6,190 bases of DNA. Origin: Chitinophagales bacterium (GTDB lineage Bacteria; Bacteroidota; Bacteroidia; Chitinophagales; Chitinophagaceae). Below, piece by piece: positions 1 to 6,184 of this stretch. The translations under genes and the position numbers were made by a program. A model generated the notes under the pieces. It saw only the letters and a list, made by a program, of their open reading frames with translations, was not told where the DNA came from and searched no databases. The stretch lies in assembly GCA_015654495.1 (NCBI GenBank), contig JAATGW010000624.1:1-6190 (forward strand), read 5' to 3'. The stretch's first letter is position 1. The number at the start of each line of letters is the position of its first letter.

Positions 1-299
1 AAGGAGCAGAACGGAAGAATGACGAACTGCATTTGTATAAGGAAGAAAAATATGCAGCGAGGTATGAGATCAATATGCTGCGCTGTATCTTTTGCGGATT
101 ATGTGAGGAAGCCTGCCCTAAGGATGCGATCTATCTCACTGAAACATTTGCCCCGGCTAACTTTACCCGTAAAAGTTTTATATACGGAAAGCCGGATCTG
201 CTGATCCCTGACCCTGTTACACAACCGGAAGAATTTGCCAAAGCGCAAGGCCGGATTGAAGAGCATAAAGCAAATCAGCGCGCAAAAAAAACAGATTAA
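1..299 (+). CDS. nuoI: NADH-quinone oxidoreductase subunit I, C-terminal part (5' truncated by window edge)
   Basis: Peripheral-arm subunit of complex I that holds iron-sulfur clusters N6a and N6b and relays electrons towards the quinone site. The reading frame is open from base 3 and gives 98 residues to a TAA at 297-299. The start and the first CxxCxxCxxxCP motif lie upstream of the window. The visible part contains the family stretch RYEINMLRCIFCGLCEEACP, with a complete second motif: Cys codons at 84, 93, 102 and 114 followed by Pro. After it come DAIYLT and the PDLLIP segment seen near the end of NuoI proteins, then a charged Lys/Glu-rich tail. E. coli NuoI is about 180 residues, so roughly half is seen. 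An internal TTG (33) or ATG (75) should not be taken as the start, because homology runs through both. The stop lies 7 bases before nuoJ. Identification is very secure. Confidence 0.96.
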   Translation, partial: GAERKNDELHLYKEEKYAARYEINMLRCIFCGLCEEACPKDAIYLTETFAPANFTRKSFIYGKPDLLIPDPVTQPEEFAKAQGRIEEHKANQRAKKTD

Positions 300-306
300 T
301 TCACCA

Positions 307-807
307 ATGAATATTTCGGAAATTCTTTTCTGGTTCCTGACTGCACTGGCCATACTAAGCGCACTGATGGTGGTTTTCAGCAGGAATCCGGTGCATAGTG
401 TACTCTGGCTGATATGCGTTTTCGTCGCAATTTCAGGTCATTATATTCTTTTAAATGCGCAGTTTCTGGCAATTGTAAACCTAATAGTATATGCAGGAGC
501 TATAATGGTTTTGTTTCTGTTTGTAATCATGCTCATGAATATGAATACAGATTCAGAACCTCAGAAAAACAAGTGGCTCAAGATGGCAGGTACAATCGCC
601 GGCGGCACTTTATTACTTGTGCTTGTTGCTGCATTGAAGAATTCAGAACTGCGGTTTCAGAATGTTGAAATGAGTCAGGGAAATATCGGGCTTATTCATC
701 ACCTCGGTAAAGTACTGTTTACTGATTATGTAGTTCCTTTCGAAATAAGCAGTGTATTATTCCTGAGTGCGATGGTTGGTGCTGTGGTTATCGGTAAAAA
801 AGATTGA
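307..807 (+). CDS. nuoJ: NADH-quinone oxidoreductase subunit J
   Basis: Membrane subunit of complex I (ND6 homologue), 166 residues, sitting between the quinone-site region and the antiporter-like subunits. Five hydrophobic segments are visible at about residues 6-24, 29-48, 53-78, 92-110 and 143-162. The third contains the hallmark VYAGAIMVLFLFVIMLMN (Y62, G64), which corresponds to the E. coli YVGAVMVLFLFVVMMLN segment with its pi-bulge helix, thought to move during coupling. The last helix starts with the conserved PFEISSVLFLSAMVGAVV. The ATG at 307 was chosen because the protein then begins with MNISEILFWFLTALAI as family members do. The frame is also open further upstream, but that stretch overlaps nuoI and is hydrophilic. 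No clear Shine-Dalgarno sequence precedes the start, only an A-rich stretch. nuoK follows after 16 bases. Confidence 0.96.
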   Translation: MNISEILFWFLTALAILSALMVVFSRNPVHSVLWLICVFVAISGHYILLNAQFLAIVNLIVYAGAIMVLFLFVIMLMNMNTDSEPQKNKWLKMAGTIAGGTLLLVLVAALKNSELRFQNVEMSQGNIGLIHHLGKVLFTDYVVPFEISSVLFLSAMVGAVVIGKKD

Positions 808-823
808 TCAAAAAGAGAAGACT

Positions 824-1162
824 ATGATGCCGGTTAATTATTATTTATTTCTTTCTCTCACCCTTTTTTGCATAGGCATTGTGGGAGTACTAACCCGCCG
901 TAATGCCATCATTATATTCATGTGCATTGAGTTGATGCTGAATGCGGTTAATATTCTTCTTGTTGCATTTTCAAAAATGCAGCACCTGGCTGCAGTTGCA
1001 GCTAATCCTGCATCAGCAGCGGGTACAGAAGCTCAGCTCTTTGTATTTTTTATCATGGTTGTTGCAGCGGCAGAAGTTACCGTGGGTCTGGCGATAATAG
1101 TTATGATGTACAGAAATATTCATTCGGTTGATATAAATTTTTTAAACAGGTTGAAACACTAG
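824..1162 (+). CDS. nuoK: NADH-quinone oxidoreductase subunit K
   Basis: Small membrane subunit of complex I (ND4L homologue), 112 residues with three transmembrane helices at about 6-23, 27-49 and 72-95. Both membrane glutamates needed for proton transfer in the E. coli protein are present: E36 in FMCIELMLNAVN, and E84 in VVAAAEVTVGLAI (E. coli E36 and E72). The loop between helices 2 and 3 is Ala-rich and makes the E-to-E spacing 48 residues instead of 36. The start is one of two adjacent ATGs (824 or 827); a purine-rich AAAAGAGAAG lies just upstream. An earlier in-frame ATG at 767 lies inside nuoJ and would add an unrelated extension, so it is rejected. The gap to nuoL is 59 bases, the longest in the cluster. 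Confidence 0.95.
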   Translation: MMPVNYYLFLSLTLFCIGIVGVLTRRNAIIIFMCIELMLNAVNILLVAFSKMQHLAAVAANPASAAGTEAQLFVFFIMVVAAAEVTVGLAIIVMMYRNIHSVDINFLNRLKH

Positions 1163-1166
1163 TGAC

Positions 1167-1203
1167 TTACAGCAATGATGTGAATAAAAGCATTATTCTG
1201 TAA
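1167..1203 (+). promoter_or_regulatory. Imperfect hairpin in the nuoK-nuoL intergenic gap
   Basis: The left arm TTACAGCAATGATG (1167-1180) pairs with the right arm CATTATTCTGTAA (1191-1203). This gives six perfect pairs (TTACAG/CTGTAA), one bulged C at 1173, then seven pairs including one G-U, around a 10-base A-rich loop. It fills much of the only long gap in the cluster and ends 18 bases before the nuoL start. No run of T follows, so it does not look like a classical intrinsic terminator. An intercistronic processing or mRNA-stability element is possible. The structure is read from the sequence; the role is inference. Confidence 0.5.
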
Positions 1204-1221
1204 AGACATACACTGACTGTC

Positions 1222-3123
1222 ATGAGTAAACTCATTTATCTGGTTCCGCTTTTTCCGTTGCTGGGCTTTCTGTTGAATGGCCTCGGCAGAAAATATTTAT
1301 CCAAAACTGTGGTTTCAGTTGTTGGTTCCGGAGTAATCCTGGCTTCCTTTATCGTAAGCCTGTTGATTTTCCTGGAGGTGAAAGAACCCGGATTTACTCC
1401 CCAGATCATATCTCTTTTTGACTTTATTCATGTAGCCAAACTTAATATTGCATTTGCGTTCCAGGTCGATCAGCTTTCTTCCTTATTTCTGCTGATTATT
1501 ACAGGTGTTGGTTTTCTGATCCACCTGTATTCTTCTGCCTATATGAAGGATGAAACTGAACCCCATTTCGCGAGGTATTTTGCCTATCTCAATCTCTTTG
1601 TTTTTTCAATGCTCTTACTGGTACTTGGTGCCAACTATGTGATCATGTTTATTGGCTGGGAAGGCGTAGGGCTTTGTTCTTATCTTTTGATCGGGTACTG
1701 GTTTAAAAATGACGAATACAACAAGGCTGCCAAAAAAGCCTTTGTAATGAATCGCATAGGCGATCTCGGTTTTCTACTTGGTATTTTCTGGATGATCAGC
1801 CAGTTTGGATCAACTGATTTCAGTACAGTATTCGCAGGTGCAGCTGAAACTCCGGTAAAAATCCTTACAGGCATTACACTGCTGCTGTTTATAGGTGCCA
1901 TGGGTAAATCTGCGCAGATTCCTCTTTATACCTGGTTGCCTGATGCTATGGCAGGTCCAACGCCGGTTTCTGCTTTAATACATGCCGCAACAATGGTGAC
2001 TGCTGGTATTTATATGGTTGCCCGAAGCAATATTATGTATACGCTCTCACCGGTTACTCAAACTATAGTGGCAATAACCGGACTGGCAACTGCATTATTT
2101 GCAGCCACCATCGCGCTTAAACAAAATGATATTAAAAAGGTACTGGCTTATTCTACGGTTAGCCAGCTGGGTTATATGTTTCTTGCCCTGGGTGTAGGCG
2201 CATATACAGGAGCAGTATTTCATGTAATGACGCATGCTTTCTTTAAAGCCTTACTCTTTCTTGGCGCAGGAAGCGTGATCCATGCCATGCATCATGAACA
2301 GGATATCCGCAATATGGGTGGCCTTAAAAAATATTTACCCATTACCCATATCACATTCCTGCTGGGATGCCTAGCCATTGCAGGTATTCCACCGCTTTCC
2401 GGGTTTTTCTCTAAAGATGAAATTCTAACGGCTTCTTTTTTAAAGAGCCCCGCTTATTATATCCTTGGTGTTCTTGGCGCTTTGATGACGGCATTTTATA
2501 TGTTCCGTTTATACGCGATGACTTTTCTTGGAAAATTCCGCGGAACTCATGATCAGGAACATCACCTGCATGAGAGCCCGGCGGCAATCACGATTCCCCT
2601 TATTGTACTTGCGATATTATCTGTTGCCGGCGGATGGATTGGAATTCCAGATGTTTTAATGAAAGGCGGACACCGGCTTGAACATTTTCTGGCACCTGTT
2701 TTCGCAGCCTCAACCGCTCTTAAAACAGAAGCTCATGAATTAAGTCACACCATGGAATACCTGATGATGTTTGGTGTGGCGGCTATTATCCTTGTTGTGA
2801 TCGGTCTTGCCTGGAACAGATTCAGCCGATATGAAAAAACCAGTGCTCAGGAAACAGGAATAGGCAAGGTACTCGAAAACAAATGGTATGTTGATGAACT
2901 GTATGATGCGGTTATCAGTAAACCTTTATTGTGGTTGTCGGCCTTCTTAAAAAATTTCGATAAAATTTTCATAGATGGAATTGTGAACGGAGCAGGAAAA
3001 CTTGTTCAGTACAGCAGCCGTCAGCTGAGGCTGGTACAAAGCGGACAGGTTGGTTCCTATATCCTGATCATGGTTACGGCGACTATTTTACTATTTATCA
3101 TTCAGTTTTTCTGGAAATCCTGA
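1222..3123 (+). CDS. nuoL: NADH-quinone oxidoreductase subunit L
   Basis: Distal antiporter-like proton-pumping subunit of complex I (ND5 homologue), 633 residues, close to the usual 610-640. The conserved proton-path residues are visible: E147 in GWEGVGLCSYLL, D181 in RIGDLGF, K229 in GAMGKSAQIPLYTWLPDAM, H254 in ALIHAATMV, K305/K306 in NDIKKVLAYST, H334 and H338 in FHVMTHAFFKALLF, and K398 in GFFSKDE. HAMHHEQDIRNMGGL is also family-typical. After about residue 450 the protein continues with extra helices, a long amphipathic stretch at about 545-605 (KWYVDELYDAVISKPL) matching the lateral helix HL, and a final anchor helix at 611-630; these mark NuoL rather than NuoM or NuoN. The ATG at 1222 gives the family N-terminus MSKLIYLVPLFPLLGFLLNG. 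There is no obvious Shine-Dalgarno sequence. nuoM follows after 17 bases. Confidence 0.97.
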   Translation: MSKLIYLVPLFPLLGFLLNGLGRKYLSKTVVSVVGSGVILASFIVSLLIFLEVKEPGFTPQIISLFDFIHVAKLNIAFAFQVDQLSSLFLLIITGVGFLIHLYSSAYMKDETEPHFARYFAYLNLFVFSMLLLVLGANYVIMFIGWEGVGLCSYLLIGYWFKNDEYNKAAKKAFVMNRIGDLGFLLGIFWMISQFGSTDFSTVFAGAAETPVKILTGITLLLFIGAMGKSAQIPLYTWLPDAMAGPTPVSALIHAATMVTAGIYMVARSNIMYTLSPVTQTIVAITGLATALFAATIALKQNDIKKVLAYSTVSQLGYMFLALGVGAYTGAVFHVMTHAFFKALLFLGAGSVIHAMHHEQDIRNMGGLKKYLPITHITFLLGCLAIAGIPPLSGFFSKDEILTASFLKSPAYYILGVLGALMTAFYMFRLYAMTFLGKFRGTHDQEHHLHESPAAITIPLIVLAILSVAGGWIGIPDVLMKGGHRLEHFLAPVFAASTALKTEAHELSHTMEYLMMFGVAAIILVVIGLAWNRFSRYEKTSAQETGIGKVLENKWYVDELYDAVISKPLLWLSAFLKNFDKIFIDGIVNGAGKLVQYSSRQLRLVQSGQVGSYILIMVTATILLFIIQFFWKS

Positions 3124-3140
3124 GTACAGGCATATAAGAT

Positions 3141-4613
3141 ATGATAGCTGCTTTTGACAATTTTCCCGCACTGTTGATCTGGTTACCACTGATAGGTGGG
3201 ATCATTTCTTTTTTTATAAAAGATGAAAGAAATGTAAAAATCTGGTCGTTGTTTTCATCAGTGCTTACGCTTGCACTGATGGGAATAACATTTTTGTACA
3301 TTGATCAGAAATATTATTTGCTCAATGAGGTGAAATATTTCTGGCTTGTAGATATCGGCAGCAGTTTTGGATTTTCTTTAGATGGGATTTCAAGAATGTT
3401 ATGCCTTCTCAACGCAATCGTATTTCCGCTGATTTTTATATCCACCTGGAATACACGCTACAGCAGTTCAAATAGTTTTCATGGACTGATGCTGCTTGCA
3501 CAATGCGGAATGATGGGTGTTTTTATGGCCACTGATGCGCTTGTATTTTATTTCTTCTGGGAACTGGCCCTGATACCGACTTATTTTCTTGCATCGCAAT
3601 GGGGCGGTGAAAAGCGGATTCAGGCAGCTTTTAAGTTTTTCATATACACATTTGCAGGTTCACTTTTATTGCTTGTTGGTATCCTGTATGTATACCTGAA
3701 AACACCCGATCAGTCATTTTCTCTGATGTCTTTTTATAAACTGAACCTGAGTGCAGGCGAACAGAACTGGTTATTCTGGTTGTTCTTTGTTGCATTTGCA
3801 ATTAAGATGCCCATATTTCCTTTTCATACCTGGCAGCCTGATGTGTATGAACAATCGCAGCCCGCGGTTACAATGGTGTTAAGTGCTGTTATGGTCAAGA
3901 TGGGGATTTTTGCAGTGATCCGCTGGCTGGTTCCGGTATTCCCCGCAGCAGTCAGGAATTTTGATACGATCATAATCGGTTTATCTGTGGCAGGAATGAT
4001 ATATGCTTCCTGTATAGCCATAGTTCAGGATGATATCAAGAGGCTCATCGCCTGGTCCTCCATTGCACATATCGGCCTTATGTGCGCAGCAATATTTACC
4101 TTGAATGATGCGGCTTTCAGCGGCGTGATTGTACAGATGTTTAATCACGGTATCAATATACTTGGATTGTGGATAGTAGCCGGGCTGCTTGAACAACAAT
4201 TAGGAGTAAGAAAAATTTCACAGTTAGGTGGGATTGCTCAAAAAGCTCCTGTACTCACTATAATGCTTGTGATAGTGGCATTAGCGAATACTGCACTGCC
4301 TCTCACAAATGCATTTGTTGGTGAATTCCTGATGTTCAGCGGCCTGTTCAGATTTAATGCCTGGGTAGCTGCATTTGCGGGTCTGAGCATTATCCTTGCG
4401 GCGATTTACACGCTGAATATGATAAAAAATGTTTTCTACGGAGGCCTGTCACCGTTGTCAGAACAGGTGAAAGAGATCACAATGAATCAGCGGATAGTTC
4501 TTGCCGTAATAGTAGTATTGATTTTTATGGTAGGAGTTTATCCCGCTCCTATGTTTGAAATGATAAAAGCCAGTACAGAGACCCTGCTTGCGCGTATTGC
4601 TGCCAAAAATTAA
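3141..4613 (+). CDS. nuoM: NADH-quinone oxidoreductase subunit M
   Basis: Middle antiporter-like proton-pumping subunit of complex I (ND4 homologue), 490 residues, normal for the family. Conserved features in order: E141 in FFWELALIPTYFL (TM5 Glu), K222 in AIKMPIFPFHTWQPD (TM7 Lys on the broken helix), K253 in VMVKMGIFAVIRW, D297/D298/K300 in QDDIKRLIAWSS, H310 in SIAHIG, H336 in MFNHGIN, and E395 in NAFVGEFLMFSG. The last is the terminal Glu that distinguishes NuoM from NuoL and NuoN, which have Lys there. The start at 3141 gives a short N-terminus leading into a first helix (LLIWLPLIGGIISFFI). The upstream 17-base gap has no strong ribosome binding site. nuoN starts 13 bases after the stop. 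Confidence 0.97.
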   Translation: MIAAFDNFPALLIWLPLIGGIISFFIKDERNVKIWSLFSSVLTLALMGITFLYIDQKYYLLNEVKYFWLVDIGSSFGFSLDGISRMLCLLNAIVFPLIFISTWNTRYSSSNSFHGLMLLAQCGMMGVFMATDALVFYFFWELALIPTYFLASQWGGEKRIQAAFKFFIYTFAGSLLLLVGILYVYLKTPDQSFSLMSFYKLNLSAGEQNWLFWLFFVAFAIKMPIFPFHTWQPDVYEQSQPAVTMVLSAVMVKMGIFAVIRWLVPVFPAAVRNFDTIIIGLSVAGMIYASCIAIVQDDIKRLIAWSSIAHIGLMCAAIFTLNDAAFSGVIVQMFNHGINILGLWIVAGLLEQQLGVRKISQLGGIAQKAPVLTIMLVIVALANTALPLTNAFVGEFLMFSGLFRFNAWVAAFAGLSIILAAIYTLNMIKNVFYGGLSPLSEQVKEITMNQRIVLAVIVVLIFMVGVYPAPMFEMIKASTETLLARIAAKN

Positions 4614-4626
4614 TTGAACGGAATTT

Positions 4627-6000
4627 ATGAATGCGATTATTTTATCGGCTCTTCTCGGTGTGGTGATGATGTATACGGGAGTTGTTTCAAAAAACAAAGC
4701 AACTTCGCGTTATGTTGCCATCGCAGGCATACTGCTGCTGATTGGGGTGAACTGGCTTGAATATCGCGGACTTTCTTTTTTCAATATTGATACTCACGGA
4801 ATGCTGGAGTTCAGCAGTTTCGGACTTATATTCAACACGATCGCATTTGTTTGCACACTGATCTACTTTTTACTTTCAGGCCCCGACCTTGAAGAGGTCG
4901 GCAATTATACTGCTGACTTTTTTGCTTTGATATTTTTTGTTCTTTGTGGAGTTGCCATCGTTTCTTCTTTCAAAACAATGCTGATGCTTTTTATTGGCAT
5001 AGAAATTATTTCAATACCACTTTATATACTTGCAGGCAGCGATAAACGAAATCTGAAAAGCAATGAAGCTGCGCTTAAATATTTCCTGATGGGTTCTTTC
5101 TCCACCGGTTTAATGCTCATGGGGATCGCTCTTTTGTATGGTGCCACAGGAACATTTTATACTGACGCGATGAATTTTGGATTTGGTAAGCTCAGCGTAA
5201 TGACAGCAGCAGGTCTGGTATTACTGATGATTTCTATGGCTTTTAAAGTTTCGGCGGTACCTTTTCATTTCTGGACGCCCGATGTTTATGATGGTTCTCC
5301 TGCAGTTTTTACATCGTTCATGGCAACCATTGTTAAAGCAGCTGTTTTCATTGCATTTCTGAGGCTTTTTGAAAATTCATTCGGGAAACTGCATAGTCAG
5401 TGGCAGCTATTGATCGCTTTACTTACAGCGGCGACTTTAATAATCGGAAATGTTACCGCCGTGTTTCAGCAGAGTGTAAAAAGGATGCTGGCCTATTCCA
5501 GTATTGCCCAGGCCGGATTTATGCTCTTATCTCTTTTCGCATTAAACAGTATCGGCAAGCAGGGATTGATCCTGTACACTGCGGCCTATAGTTTGCCAAC
5601 GATCGGCATTTTTGCTGTACTGATACGTATGAAGGATTATACCTACGAAGGATTTAACGGCTTTGCCAAACACCAGCCCCTGCTGGCAGCAATGCTAGCT
5701 GTCTTTCTGTTTTCATTGGCGGGGATTCCCTTAACCGGTGGCTTTTTTGCAAAATATTATATGATTCTGGCAGCCATGAAGAACGGAGCTATGTTCTGGC
5801 TGGTTATTCTGGGTGTTATATGCGCCGCTATCAGTGTGTACTATTATTTCAGAATTATACAGGCCATGTACTTCCGCGAGGGTAATGACCCTGGGCTGAA
5901 ATTCTCCGAAGGGTTTAAAACAGTGATGGTTATTACAGCTGTGCTGGTTATTGTACTGGGTGTACATCCGGATTGGTTGCTGCATTTGCTGAATAATTAG
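4627..6000 (+). CDS. nuoN: NADH-quinone oxidoreductase subunit N
   Basis: Proximal antiporter-like proton-pumping subunit of complex I (ND2 homologue), 457 residues; E. coli NuoN is about 485. The visible key residues are E126 in LFIGIEIISIPLYIL (TM5), K207 in AFKVSAVPFHFWTPDVYDGSP (TM7), K237 in ATIVKAAVFIAFLR (TM8), K285 in QQSVKRMLAYSS, and K376 in GGFFAKYYMI (TM12). At the position where E. coli NuoN has a histidine (SSISH), this protein has Gln295 (SSIAQ), as in NuoL. The ATG at 4627 is the first one after the nuoM stop and gives a hydrophobic N-terminal helix as expected. It is the last gene of the cluster in this window, and no convincing intrinsic terminator follows. Confidence 0.97.
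   Translation: MNAIILSALLGVVMMYTGVVSKNKATSRYVAIAGILLLIGVNWLEYRGLSFFNIDTHGMLEFSSFGLIFNTIAFVCTLIYFLLSGPDLEEVGNYTADFFALIFFVLCGVAIVSSFKTMLMLFIGIEIISIPLYILAGSDKRNLKSNEAALKYFLMGSFSTGLMLMGIALLYGATGTFYTDAMNFGFGKLSVMTAAGLVLLMISMAFKVSAVPFHFWTPDVYDGSPAVFTSFMATIVKAAVFIAFLRLFENSFGKLHSQWQLLIALLTAATLIIGNVTAVFQQSVKRMLAYSSIAQAGFMLLSLFALNSIGKQGLILYTAAYSLPTIGIFAVLIRMKDYTYEGFNGFAKHQPLLAAMLAVFLFSLAGIPLTGGFFAKYYMILAAMKNGAMFWLVILGVICAAISVYYYFRIIQAMYFREGNDPGLKFSEGFKTVMVITAVLVIVLGVHPDWLLHLLNN
4883..4901 (+). repeat. Short perfect inverted repeat inside nuoN
   Basis: CCGACCT (4883-4889) and AGGTCGG (4895-4901) are exact reverse complements around five bases; a further T-G wobble leaves a GAA loop. It falls in codons for PDLEEVG near NuoN residues 86-92, a hydrophilic loop. 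It would be a stable local RNA hairpin but is probably a by-product of the codons used. No T-run follows closely. Confidence 0.35.
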
Positions 6001-6010
6001 GCAATTTCAA

Positions 6011-6024
6011 TAGGCAGTAGGCAG
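6011..6024. repeat. Two perfect tandem copies of heptamer TAGGCAG
   Basis: TAGGCAG occurs at 6011-6017 and again at 6018-6024. It is preceded by TCAAT, as is the diverged copy at 6136-6149. It starts 11 bases after the nuoN stop codon. Confidence 0.6.
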
Positions 6025-6051
6025 GAGGGAACGGCCGGCGTTTGGAGGTTT

Positions 6052-6065
6052 GATGCCTAAGCATC
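6052..6065 (+). terminator. Weak candidate terminator hairpin after nuoN
   Basis: GATGC (6052-6056) and GCATC (6061-6065) form a perfect five-pair stem around the loop CTAA, 51 bases past the nuoN stop. The stem is short and no T-run follows, so it is a poor intrinsic terminator. It is listed because it is the best small hairpin close behind the operon. Confidence 0.2.
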
Positions 6066-6072
6066 TAACGCG

Positions 6073-6132
6073 GTTACTGTTACTGTTTCGGGTTCTGTTA
6101 CTATTTCTCGCTTCTTTCTCTTTCTCTTGCTC
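6073..6132. repeat. Imperfect hexamer-phased tandem tract (GTTACT to TTTCTC)
   Basis: Sixty bases read as ten hexamers in register: GTTACT, GTTACT, GTTTCG, GGTTCT, GTTACT, ATTTCT, CGCTTC, TTTCTC, TTTCTC, TTGCTC. Three units are identical GTTACT and two are identical TTTCTC; the rest differ by a few bases. The second half is almost pure pyrimidine on the + strand. This resembles a decayed simple-sequence repeat in an intergenic spacer. Confidence 0.5.
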
Positions 6133-6135
6133 AAT

Positions 6136-6149
6136 CAGGCAGTAGGAAG
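6136..6149. repeat. Diverged second copy of the heptamer pair
   Basis: CAGGCAG (6136-6142) and TAGGAAG (6143-6149) differ from the TAGGCAG units at 6011-6024 by one base each. Both sites are preceded by TCAAT, and both share the exact core AGGCAGTAGG (6012-6021 and 6137-6146). The two sites bracket the hexamer tract. Confidence 0.5.
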
Positions 6150-6184
6150 TCACGATATCAGCGCGGCGCTAATTTGTTCGTGAC
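6149..6184. repeat. Inverted repeat GTCACGA...TCGTGAC with a nested palindrome
   Basis: GTCACGA (6149-6155) and TCGTGAC (6178-6184) are exact reverse complements, 22 bases apart. Between them AGCGC-G-GCGCT (6160-6170) is itself a perfect palindrome around one base. The + strand continues with AAAAAC to the window edge, so neither orientation has a T-run placed after the stem as an intrinsic terminator needs. It could be a dispersed palindromic repeat or a protein-binding site; it may also continue beyond the window. Confidence 0.45.

Noticed and set aside
19..204. 61-codon open frame overlapping nuoI on the + strand
   Set aside because: It is in a different frame from the clear NuoI protein with its four-Cys ferredoxin motif, and its translation has no recognisable feature.
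235..306. Upstream extension of nuoJ to an in-frame ATG at 235
   Set aside because: It would overlap nuoI by 65 bases and add 24 hydrophilic residues; NuoJ family N-termini begin at the MNISEILFW position.
767..823. Upstream extension of nuoK to an in-frame ATG at 767
   Set aside because: It lies inside the end of nuoJ and adds 19 residues unrelated to NuoK; the ATG pair at 824/827 matches the family start.
1214..1222. TGAC-T-GTCA palindrome at the nuoL start as an operator
   Set aside because: It is nine bases with a one-base centre, within an operon, so probably chance; it was kept only as a possible outer pairing of the intercistronic hairpin.
1680..1901. Open frame on the - strand inside nuoL (and similar - strand frames at 99-353, 3824-4021, 3981-4199, 4458-4697 and 5731-5985)
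   Set aside because: All lie antisense to strongly conserved complex I genes, and their translations show no family motifs.
6030..6042. AACG-GCCGG-CGTT as a terminator hairpin
   Set aside because: It has only four stem pairs and is followed by TTGGAGG rather than a T-run.
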